A stretch of DNA of 64,000 bases from Adineta ricciae (taxonomy: Eukaryota; Rotifera; Eurotatoria; Adinetida; Adinetidae). The notes below the pieces were generated by a model. It made no database searches and was not told the origin of the DNA. It was given only the letters and a program-made list of their open reading frames with translations. The DNA lies in assembly GCA_905250025.1 (NCBI GenBank), contig CAJNOJ010000043.1, positions 1-64,000 of the forward strand, read 5' to 3'. The position numbers were made by a program, and so were the translations under genes. Shown one piece after another: positions 1 through 9,420 of the stretch (positions are counted from its first letter, which is position 1; every line of letters starts with the position of its first letter).

Positions 1-865
1 CTTCATCAGCACTCGATCGGATCAATTTCCTGTTAACACCTACAGATGGCTCTTTGGGTTAAGTATAGTGTATCGACGTATTTAAATTGAACACTTTCTT
101 CAACATATTTGAACAATAAAATAGAGATTAGGGTTAGTTATTGTGAAAGATAATCTCAAGAAACATATGGTACGTTCGAAGCGATGAAGAAAATTTACTT
201 CGACACCCCATCGGCAATATCGTGTTTATATTTATATAGGTTTCTAATAAAAGCTTTTAGTACTAATGATAACTATGATCTCATTTGAGGAAAAAGTAAT
301 GTTCCTATATATAGACACTTAATCTAATTAAGATTTGATTTCAATGAATACGAGATCAGTGTAAATCGGTAAGAAATGGATTTTTCTAGCGAATGGAGGA
401 AGAGTCAAAGTATCTTCGATGCGTATATTCTTCCGCGGAAAGGAATGACACAATTGATACAATTTGATTCATGTCTGAAATAAAGAGCCGCAGTAGAATC
501 ATCCCGAAACTCTTCTTCTTTCTTGATTATTCCACAAATTTTCTTTTTCCTTTTTTCTCAACTCAATGTCTTCATTTCCGTTACTTTTGACATTGAAATA
601 ATCTTTTCATCATCATCTTCTACTACTACTACTACTTCTTCTTCTTTTCTTCTTCTTTTTTTCCACATCGTATATCTTGTCTCTTTGAACGACGAGAAGA
701 AAAACTCCGAAGATGTGAGAAAAATAACTACGTCAAAAAGAGTGTTTCACTTGTAACGTTCTTTCTTTCCTTTTCTCAGCTTTACAAGTCAAATGTAAAA
801 CCATTCCTCTCATATTAAAAGAAAACTATATCCAGATCGCTAAGTTAACTTCATCCTCCAATCTT
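1..865. other. Intergenic / upstream region
   Basis: I recognise no gene here. The stretch is AT-rich and carries a long pyrimidine and ACT/CTT-rich tract at about 530-665, ending in a further TTTCTTTCC...TCTCAG run at 755-780 shortly before the RD3-like start codon. That tract could be an intron end or a trans-splice acceptor for the downstream gene. The short ORF at 523-756 is low-complexity translation of this tract and is not supported as a protein. Confidence 0.5.
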
Positions 866-1558
866 ATGGCATTTTCGAATATATTTCGACGTCATTCGGC
901 TTCTCATGAACCTCCAGGAGCGAATTATGCGTGTCTAGATGAAAACTCCATCGCTGAAACATTACTAGATGAACTTGAAATACAATGTCGGAGTAGTTCA
1001 ACATTAACAAGCTTGCGAACAAAACGTCATTCGGATGTTTTAGCTCATCGGCCAGGTTTATTAGCTTCAACATATGACTCGCCATCGAAACGACGTTCAT
1101 CAGTCGACTATTCTTGGTTAACTCCTCAAAACAATCTTCTGCAAGCACCAAGTGAATTGTATCAACTACCGGATATAATCAAAATGGAATTGAGTGAACT
1201 TATTCGAGGAGTTTCACCGGAAGATTGTACAACTGTGGTCAACCATTTTCGTCGAGATCTACGTTTTCAAAGTCAAGCAAGCACACCGGAACAAGTGATT
1301 GCTATCTTCCGTAATACCTTATCGGATTATATTGAACATAAGCGAAAGAATCGTTCCAACGAAACCATTCAGTCCACGGAAAGCAGTCAAACAACTTTTA
1401 AACCAAGTCAGTTGTTAACACGAAACAATCGCATTTTACCAAAACATCTTTCCGAAGAAGAACAACATTCAGTTGCTGAATTAGCTCAAATATCCCTGTC
1501 AGCAACTCGTACAAACGAGCCTGCCGATGTCAAACCTCGCGCCAATACCTATGTATGA
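866..1558 (+). CDS. RD3: RD3 (retinal degeneration 3) family protein
   Basis: A single-exon gene of 230 residues. The centre matches the RD3 family: a VDYSWL box at residues 80-85, then a helical core at about 100-157 with the spacing YQLPDI...LI.G..PEDC...V..FR..L......PEQVI.IFR..LSDYIE, equivalent to the vertebrate YDLSPIERLQL...VSQLFRSVLQEVLE segment. In vertebrate photoreceptors RD3 binds and inhibits retinal guanylate cyclases and helps their trafficking; a role in cyclase control here is inferred from family only. The N-terminal 75 residues and C-terminal 70 are Ser/Thr/basic and look disordered. Vertebrate RD3 is about 195 residues, so the length fits. The ATG at 866 is the first in frame and follows a pyrimidine-rich leader. 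RD3-like paralogues (RD3L) are the alternative name. Confidence 0.8.
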   Translation: MAFSNIFRRHSASHEPPGANYACLDENSIAETLLDELEIQCRSSSTLTSLRTKRHSDVLAHRPGLLASTYDSPSKRRSSVDYSWLTPQNNLLQAPSELYQLPDIIKMELSELIRGVSPEDCTTVVNHFRRDLRFQSQASTPEQVIAIFRNTLSDYIEHKRKNRSNETIQSTESSQTTFKPSQLLTRNNRILPKHLSEEEQHSVAELAQISLSATRTNEPADVKPRANTYV

Positions 1559-3113
1559 AGAATCGAAATAACTCATTCGTGTTGTCTGTGTGTACGTACA
1601 ATTCTACATATATATGTAGATATATATGTAATTCTTTAATTATCGAAATCGGATGCATTGATGACAAGAATCTTCGTTGCCATAAAATTCAGGATATGAA
1701 CAAATGGAAACTAATGTTTCTATTGAAATAAGCTAAGCTGTACATCCGGATGAGATTTAGTGAAAAGTGAATATTATACAGGTTGAAATATATCGATTTC
1801 AAACATACTCTTAGGATAATTATCAGAAACCTATTTTTAGAAATTAATTAAACATCGGAAGAATGACTCGTTGAATAACATGTATTCATGATATATCTAA
1901 AAAGATTTACGTTGTAGTGAAAAATCATTCGTGTTGCTAATTTTAGAAAGGTAAACGAGAAATCATGAGCAAATGTAATCCAATTTTTAGTGGATAGTTG
2001 TCGCTGTGTGGTTGGAAATTCGGATATTTGTGGTGTTACAAATAAAATTTTTCATAAAACTCCTGGAATTATCAAGGACGAACATTTCCTACGTGTCGCG
2101 GTTAATTAATTCTTCGTGTTTTACTCTGTGAATGCATCATTGTCCTTCCTGTTTGAAGAAAACTACCATTATTTGCGCATTAATCTTCAGCTGAGATTAA
2201 TACAACGGAATTCTGAAATTTCAAACTGAGTACAAAGAATTGCTGAGTCGAGCGAAGCAGTTGATGTTCATAGACGACTTATTATGGGATTGGTTTACGC
2301 CATTCTCATTCCGTAAGGCAAGTAAAATCCATTATTACGACAAGCAGTAGTAATAAACATCCTTGAAACCTCCATGAATATTAATGAATTGATAATTGCG
2401 AGGAGAGATTTTGCACTTATTCGAAACAATATACCTCGATAAAAATATCTCCGGAGAAATGTGGATAGTAATGAAAAATCGATGCAGTACTTCAAGTACC
2501 ATAAACAAACTTCGTCAGAACTAAGAGCTAAGCGAGTTGTCGTGATATTAAATAATACTTTGCGTGAACCGAATACATTAATGAACACTTACGATGAACG
2601 ACTGTCTGGTGTAATATTAAAAATAAAGGACAAATACGGATTGTACTCGTATGGACTTCGAACGGTATGATCTGGTCGTGTTTTTTGCTATTGTTGGTCG
2701 GAAGTGCGTTCATTAGCACGTGTTTGACGAAGTGACGTTTAGTTATTTGGTGTATATTTTGGGAAAAGAAAAGGAGTCGTTAAACACATGAAATTTCGGA
2801 TAAGATACACGCGATCGTAACAACAAACAACAACAACAACAACGAACAACAGACAACGACTGTTTGCCACGACTATTGGTTCAAAAAGAAAGAACACAGA
2901 TTATTAAAAAAAAAAGAAGAAGATTTGATATTGTGTGCACAAACTGAGAGAAACAGAGAGGGAATTAACGATGAGATAATAAATAAATCAGATTTTCTCT
3001 TAAATATAAATAAATAGAATTATATATGGAATGAAGAAGAAAATAAAAGAGGTCAGATATATAGAAAGGAAAGGAAGCGAATCAGTCATGTTGATCATTC
3101 ATATGATGGGAGA
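1559..3113. other. Intergenic region
   Basis: Between the convergent ends of the RD3-like gene (+) and clathrin light chain (-). It is AT-rich, with a CAA simple repeat at about 2821-2845 and a purine-rich stretch at 2900-3080. ORFs of 60-100 codons at 2295-2719 show no recognisable domain and overlap on both strands, so I treat them as chance. No RNA gene was recognised. Confidence 0.5.
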
Positions 3114-3834
3114 TTATTTTCCGGAGGTTTGCTGTTGTTTTAATTGGAGTAGAACGCTTCGATAGCGTGTCAGATCTTTTTGTGAACGATTTGTTTTCGG
3201 ATTGAATTCGCATAAACTGGTGATTTTGTCCCAATCACTAACTTTGCCATTGGATGTGCTGGAGCTTTTACCATTGTTCAAGAGATCATCTTCGAATGCA
3301 CGATTATTCGTACGATTTTGTCCTTTCGTACGTTCTAGTTGTTCGACACGTTGTTTATGGAATTCTTCTAATTCTTTTTTGGCTTGTTCGCGCATTTCTT
3401 TGCGCTTTACTTCTTCTTCGGTATCTTTTTTTTCGATACGTGCAGCGAATTCTTCTCGCCATTTTCGGATCGTTTCAGGTTCATTTAATTCCGATAAAGC
3501 CTGATACTGTGAACCACTCGACGGAGTTGGTGATGCATTCGCACCTTGATTCATCGTCGGTGAATGACTACCTAAAGCGAAGAAAATCTCGAATCCTTGG
3601 AGAAAAACAACAGAGAGATAGCTATGCTTTGTTACCATTCGTCAAAAGAGCATTGTTTGACAGTTGCGTCATGAACGGATTGCTGTTTTCTTGACCAGTG
3701 ATATCACCTAGCTCAAGTTGTTCACGCTGAATGAATTCAGCGGCTGGATCTTCATCATTGAAATTGTAGAAATTATTTGTTGTGTTTTCATCGAGATTAT
3801 TGCTGTTGCTATTGAATGGATCGTCGGAAGCCAT
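3114..3834 (-). CDS. CLTA: Clathrin light chain
   Basis: Two exons, 3834-3636 and 3571-3114, joined over a 64-bp GT-AG intron with phase-1 continuity (codon G|GT), giving 218 residues. The N-terminus is acidic with DEDPAAEFIQREQ, matching the light-chain DPAAEFLAREQ-type segment that contacts Hip1-family proteins. The middle is a long charged helix (IRKWREEFAARIEKKD onwards) that packs on the heavy chain. The C-terminus, WDKITSLCEFNPKTNRSQKD followed by RYRSVLLQLKQ, is the conserved trimerisation-proximal tail. The protein is a structural and regulatory subunit of clathrin coats in endocytosis and Golgi traffic. It lies 280 bp downstream of the coiled-coil gene on the same strand, with an AG acceptor-like site 13 nt before its ATG. 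Vertebrates have CLTA and CLTB; invertebrates usually have one gene, so the A/B label is nominal. Confidence 0.95.
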
Positions 3835-4114
3835 AAGTTAGGATGCTAGAGAAGAAATCCTGGAGAACACTGAAAAAAATAGAGATTTGCAACTTGTCAA
3901 GAACGTCGACAACGCCTATATTATTTATTTGTTTTGTTTATTTGATCATTTTTCTTGATTAATAGATGTAAAAGAAATCTGTCCAATCAGATCGACTAAC
4001 ATTCAGATGTCACTACACACCTATTTTCTGTATCTGATGAATCATACGCACGAATTTACTATTTTATTATTTACTATAAAAGACAAGTGATCATAAAGAA
4101 ATAAAAAGAAAGGA

Positions 4115-4825
4115 TTAACTATTTGACGAAAGTACAAAAGAGCAGACTTTTTTCGTTGTACCCAATGCAATCGCTGCCATACCGTAAGCTATAGTGCTCA
4201 AGCCACAAGCCGTTGTTAAAAGCGCTGTTTTGGCCATTGTCGTTGCAGCAACTGTCGTCGTATTTGTTGCAGCTATAGTGCCCACATGAGTTAAAGTTTT
4301 GACGATACCAACGGCTAGTGCTTGTTGGACAGGTTCGGATGTGAGAAGTTTCGAGACAGGATTTTCCGGTTTGTTTGCCGTAGAATGTGGAAGAACAACA
4401 TAGATTTTTTCGCTAGATTTTTCTTCATGTTTATGAATATCGATAATCACTAAATCGTCGTCTATTGAGACATCGTCACATTGCACTCGAATAGTTCGTT
4501 CGAGAAGTTCATGAAGATTATCCGGAATTTGTTGTTCGACAATAATATTCGGTTTGAGCTCATCGATTTGATGTTGTAACTTCAAAAGTGTGTGTGTATT
4601 CTTCTTTCGTGTTCGTTCGAGTTCAGATTGTTTTTCCTTAATTTCTTCTTCGATGTTCGCTGCCATGATATCAATATCATTCATACGATTCGAATAAATT
4701 TGTTCAATCAAACTCGTCATTTTCTTCTGCCAAGCTTTTAATTGAATGATTGCATCTAATCTTTTACTATCAACATCAATACTTTTCAATTGTTCATTCA
4801 AGTCAAGAAGAAGTTTATTTTCCAT
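4115..4825 (-). CDS. Coiled-coil protein with hydrophobic Ala/Thr-rich C-terminus, unknown function
   Basis: A single-exon ORF of 236 residues that I do not recognise. Residues 1-100 are Leu/Lys/Glu-rich and predict a coiled coil (a run of E-K heptads around residues 55-95). Residues 100-155 include an Ile/Asp-rich strand-like segment. The last 75 residues are Ala/Thr/Val/Gly-rich and hydrophobic, with two possible membrane-spanning or amphipathic stretches at about 165-190 and 195-225. The ATG directly follows a TATTTCTAG acceptor-like sequence and lies 118 bp after the GLOD4 stop codon, so it may be a downstream cistron trans-spliced from a shared transcript. A membrane-tethered coiled-coil adaptor is possible, but nothing in the sequence fixes a function. 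Confidence 0.6.
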   Translation of the reverse strand: MENKLLLDLNEQLKSIDVDSKRLDAIIQLKAWQKKMTSLIEQIYSNRMNDIDIMAANIEEEIKEKQSELERTRKKNTHTLLKLQHQIDELKPNIIVEQQIPDNLHELLERTIRVQCDDVSIDDDLVIIDIHKHEEKSSEKIYVVLPHSTANKPENPVSKLLTSEPVQQALAVGIVKTLTHVGTIAATNTTTVAATTMAKTALLTTACGLSTIAYGMAAIALGTTKKVCSFVLSSNS

Positions 4826-4943
4826 CTAGAAATAGTTATAAGCTGAGCTAAAAATTAGATTGAATGCAGCAAAACTGGAATATCAAAGAGAATAAACGAG
4901 CAGAGGAAGAAAATACAAGAAAATGACGTTTTGATTTCGGTCT

Positions 4944-6002
4944 TTACGACGTTGTTGTACGTTTAGTTGATTCGTCTTCACCAATTAGATATTTATTCGG
5001 ATCATCGGGTGTGTTTTCTAAGCCTTTGTAAAATTTTTTCTCCGCATCAGGATCAGTCTCACAACCTTTAAAATAATTTTCTTCGCCGACAAAACAGATC
5101 TACAACGAAACACGACAATGTTTTACATCTTAATGTGAAACGTATCCTACTTCATGTCCATCAGGATCAGATAAAATAACGACTTTTTGCTTATTGAAGT
5201 CCAATAAGCCTCCTAATTCCATCGCTGGTATGAGTACAGTGAATCCTTCCTTTTCCATCATACTTTGGATCAAATCGATGTCATGTTTGGGACACGAGAA
5301 CGCTTTTCTACCGTAGCCAGTACCTCGATCGATGTGTTTATTCAATCCGTTCAGTTGCAATTGACATTGTTTGTCTAAGAGAAAGCCGGATTTGCTCTTT
5401 ACTTGTGAGTCCTGCGATGTTGTTAAACCGTAGTACAACTTGACATGTTTATCATTGGATTCCTTCTCATTGATTTTCATTTTTAACAAACGTGTATAAT
5501 AATCTTTGGATTTGTTCAAATCCGAAACATTCAGCGACAGACATCGAACAGGATCTTGGCCAGGATAAATATCTTCGTCAATTAAAATAAACCGATGACC
5601 ATCGGGCGAATGAATAATCAACGATTCTTTATTATCGCTCTCAATATACTTCTTATCGAGAAATTGCTGAGCGTTGGCAACTGCTTGTCGACTATAGATT
5701 GTTACTGCAGATAAATCATCCCCATATATATAACCCTCAACGTCGTAATTGTAATTCAATTCAAATGTGAAGAAGGAATGTTCGTGTCCATAACCTGCCA
5801 TGGTTTTCGACCACGGAGATTCGTAATCACCATTGCACTGAGCGGAACAACCAGAGTCCATTTCTTCATGACGTAGAATTTTCATTCCTAATATATTACA
5901 AAAGAAGTTCTTCGTGGCCAAACGGTCGGTTATTTTCATTGTATAATGAAGGAAACGTCGATCATCAGAGGATGATTCTTGAAAAGCAGTTGCATCGGAC
6001 AT
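4944..6002 (-). CDS. GLOD4: Glyoxalase domain-containing protein 4-like
   Basis: Two exons, 6002-5151 and 5099-4944, with a 51-bp GT-AG intron in phase 0 (GHE|ICFVG), 335 residues. The protein has two tandem vicinal-oxygen-chelate modules. Family hallmarks are visible in order: FFCNILGMKILRHEEMDSGC near the N-terminus, NGDYESPWSKTMAGYG, the second module's LSLNVSDLNKSKDYYTRLL, GRKAFSCP, and VVILSDPDGHEICFVGEENY across the splice junction. Vertebrate GLOD4 is about 300 residues; this one has an N-terminal extension of about 15 and a loop insertion near residue 205. GLOD4 is a glyoxalase-I-fold protein found partly in mitochondria whose reaction is not firmly settled. No targeting peptide is obvious here. 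It is the first gene of a three-gene minus-strand tandem. Confidence 0.93.
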
Positions 6003-6572
6003 TAGTAAAATTTTGTGCTTTAACGACGACTAGTTTTGTAAAAACAGAATACGATATGATAAGACAATAGTATCACACGTATGTGTGCACGTCGTCGAGA
6101 AGTGCTTCTCTTTTACCAGAGAGACTAGAAAATGATTGGCTAACACATAAACGAATCGAGTTTGGAAAATATTTGGCAGACAAGTAACAGTCACCGTTTT
6201 CTAGGTATTAAAAAACGCGTTTTCTTCTTCTCCTTTCTCTCGCATGGCTGCTTTCAAACCAGATTATGCAGTAGAAACTACCGAGGGGAAGAAACCTTAC
6301 TCAATCGATGGCAATGACAGTACTTGCATAAATAATGAAATGATTGCCTAATGACTGTTTTACTAAAATTTAACAAAACACAACTGAATCATTTCTTATT
6401 CGAACGTCAAACGAAAGGTAAGGGTTGCCCTTTGGGTTACGAAAAAGCGCGTGTGTGTACTGGCAGACAGATTCGTACCAGTTTTTTTTGGATCGTAAAG
6501 ATGACTTGTGTTTTTGAGTAGATCGATGGGAAACTGATTTATTTTTTAAAATTTTAATCCGTAGAATATCAT
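6003..6572. other. Intergenic region
   Basis: The 5' side of GLOD4 and the 3' side of the proline-rich gene. No ORF or RNA gene is supported. TAA/TTA-rich sequence follows the proline-rich stop codon at 6573. Confidence 0.5.
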
Positions 6573-9167
6573 TTACATGAAGGATGGATACATATAGGGT
6601 TGAGCACAAAAAAATGGTTGCTGAAAGTTTTCATTATATGTATACAGGCTTGCCGTTTTCGTAACTGGAGCATGATTGATCACAAGTGGTGGAGTAACTA
6701 ATGGCAACAATGCGCACATGTTCATGTGTTGCTGTTGATTAGCCATCCACTGTTGTTGAGCGTGAATTTGTTTTCGAGATCGTTGTTGTAAACATTCCAA
6801 CTCTTGTTGCGTCGATCGAGCGAATTCATCGAACGTAGAGATGGGTCGTTCTCTCGCAATACAATCGAACGATTTATGCCTTTCAATATGAACAGGGATC
6901 GGTGCACGAGACGTTGATCTCGAAGTACGACGTCTGTGAACAACCGGTTTATCAGCAGGTTGAAATTCCGATTGAATATTAGAGTCAACAACACGTTCGT
7001 AGATCACTGCTCGTGGCGGTTGTGGCTTGTAGGGTAGCCATTTTTCGATTATTATTGATTGAGGTTTCGGGGGTAACTAAGAAAAAAAGGGAGAAGTAAG
7101 TCGATCGCAGCATAAATAGTGACTTTACTGCAGGCATATGTTCAACAAAGAGACGTTGCGGTGGTGGAGGTGCTTTGGCAACGACTTTCGTAATGATTTT
7201 GGTTTCAGGACCCGGAGGTGGAGGTGTCGGTGGAATCTCGCGAAGAATCAGAGGAGGTGGTGTAGGCGGCTCCAGTTGATCGTGTTCGATAACCAATGGA
7301 GAAGGTGATCGATCACATGGACGTAAAATTTCTAGGAAATGAATTAGTTGGATTATTCGATGATAAGCGATATTTACCTCGAATAATCAATGGACCCGGA
7401 GGAGGAGGTGTTGGTGGACACAGATAACGAATAGTTACGTTTCGATTGTAAATAATGTCGTCGGGATTCGGTCTTCTAACAATTTCTGGATCGGGATCTC
7501 TGAGTACATCTGGATGATCGCGTAAGACTCGTCCGTAACAGCAATTCTCTTCCAGATTTCGTTGAGAAGGCGAACCTATCGATCCATTGACTGTCAATGA
7601 TTGTAAATCGTTTCGTGAAAAATATTCTCGTATCGTGATTTGCTTGGGTTTTAATTGTTGAACAGGTTTAAAGTCTCTCGGTGTTATAGACCGTTCTGAA
7701 AATATAGGTGAGCTTTCTCGCTCAACAGACGAATGTCGACTGGACACTGAGCTAGCACTTTCAGCATCGTCAAACCCATACATTCGACTAATTCGATTTT
7801 CAAAACTTTCTTCATCCAATGGTTCATTAACTATGTTCATCGTGTTGACGGACGGCTGACTAACAGTACTTGTTGGATAATTATCTAACTTCTGCGTTGC
7901 TTTCTTATAAAAGTGATTTATTGGATTATACTGAGTTGGAGGTGCAGCACGCAGATATCGATCACAATACCAGTTTTGAAAATATTGTTTATTGATGTTG
8001 GTATGAGCCTGTTGAATACTTCGTTCCGGACTTACACTGCACGTGGTTGATTGATCTGATGAACTGCTCCTGCTTCTCGAACGACGATCACTGTTGGTAA
8101 CAGTCTATATTGAATGAAAACAACGATAAAGTTTGATTAGTCACAAGCAATTAGAATGGTTTACATGCGATGGTTCATTCAGATGAAAAGGTTCAGTTTG
8201 AATACGTTCTATTGGATCTTTTCGATTGATTAGCTGCAAAGACTAAATAGACGATATTCAAGACAAGTTGACACGTTGTAAGGTCAAAAAGATTTCTGTA
8301 GACCACCGTTTGCACCGAAGAGAAATTCATGGACAAATTTCTACTATCGAAACTGTCCCGATTGTATCTTTGAAACAAAAAAATTGTTCTATACATTCAA
8401 GGTTAATAAAATCGAGTTCAGACACTAAAATTGGCAATTTTGAAATTCATAACTTTTCTTATCTCGAACAATTATCATTGTTTCATTGGCGCCTAGTTCA
8501 ATATATGAAAAAATAGTCTTCAGTTGAAATCCGCATCGATTAGATGATTTGAAACTCAAAGCAGAATGAATATAAATCAGTTGTCATCACTTCGAATTTC
8601 AGAGATTGACTGAAACTGTAGTAACAACAATCGTCAGATCACCTGGAATCTATTTCGAACATGATAAAAGCAAATTTACTATCTTCGATCTTACTGCGAG
8701 CGACTCTGTAGACAAAGCAAAAACTTACCGCTCTCTCTCTCTGTGACAAGTACGTAACTGATTTCGATCTAGTACGGCACTTTCTGATCGATCGGTTCTA
8801 TTGGTATTGCTTAGTCTGGAACAATTACATAAAATTACCATATTCATGCGGCAAAATGTTTTCACTCTCTCGCTCTCACTATAGTCACAGTTTCTAATGC
8901 GTAACATAAAATCATTACAGTTTTATCAATATTATTGCGTAAACATTCTTAATATGTCAACGATTGTCAACTACGTTTAAAAATAATTTTCATTTATTCG
9001 ATTTACCCGATGCTTGTCAAACCTACTGTATTCATTTGTATTTGTTCATCTTGACGTCGAAGATCATTTTGAATCGCTGCAAAATTTTCATAGAATGGCT
9101 CGTTATCAACTAGATTTCCATTCTCGTAAAGAGCTTCATCCGCTTGAGCAAGATTTTCATCATCCAT
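6573..9167 (-). CDS. Proline-rich repeat protein (PPTPPPPGP / IIIEKWLPY type)
   Basis: Best in-frame model: exons 9167-9027, 8242-8165, 8104-7378, 7331-7129 and 7076-6573, about 550 residues. The last three exons are secure (phases 0, 1 and 0). The N-terminal two are probable, and an extra exon around 8819-8733 may be used with a different exon-1 donor at 9007. The N-terminal half is Ser/Arg/Asp-rich and looks disordered. The centre repeats a PPTPPPPGPLIIRE-type motif followed by PPPPQRLFVEHMPA, then IIIEKWLPYKPQPPRAVIYE. The C-terminus is Gln-rich. The motif recurs in the gene at 23102-23873, so both belong to one family. I do not know its function; a structural, cytoskeletal or cuticle role is only a guess. 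The gene is head-to-head with FBXL4. Confidence 0.75.
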
Positions 9168-9420
9168 TGTCAAAGTTACCATAAAATTGTGCCTTGTATG
9201 AATATGTTACGGTGTCGTATATATTTAAAGAGACACATGAATGATTTTTCTTTCTTTTTTCTTCTTCTTCTTCTTCCTTTATCAGCAGTAAAGAAAAAAA
9301 GCAATCAGACATCTTCTATCCTTGACTCTTCAGGTTTGTAATATACCTAACAAACACGTTGTTTCGTTTACTCATCAATGATTTCTCAAGGTTGAATATC
9401 TTTCTGTTCTCTCTTTAGAC
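9168..9420. promoter_or_regulatory. Shared divergent promoter/leader between proline-rich gene and FBXL4
   Basis: The start codons of the two divergent genes are only about 250 bp apart. On the + strand the interval contains a long pyrimidine tract (9248-9279) ending in CAG, then a short piece to 9333 with a GTTTGT donor, then a TCTCTTTAG acceptor at 9410-9418 two bases before the FBXL4 ATG. This reads as a 5' leader exon flanked by acceptor signals. No clear TATA box was seen. Confidence 0.45.

Noticed and set aside
864-1151. Minus-strand ORF of 95 codons
   Set aside because: It lies antisense within the RD3-like gene, which has a recognisable domain; the minus ORF has none.
3202-3694. Plus-strand ORFs opposite clathrin light chain
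   Set aside because: Their sequence is the mirror of the coding helix of clathrin light chain and shows no domain.
8733-8819. An additional exon of the proline-rich gene
   Set aside because: It is open in frame with a longer exon 1 (ending at 9007) and has AG/GT borders, but its phase does not match the next secure exon. I keep it only as an alternative.
9144-9341. Plus-strand ORF upstream of FBXL4 as its N-terminal exon
   Set aside because: It joins in frame, but most of it is a polypyrimidine tract ending in CAG and it overlaps the divergent gene's first exon. An untranslated leader is more likely.
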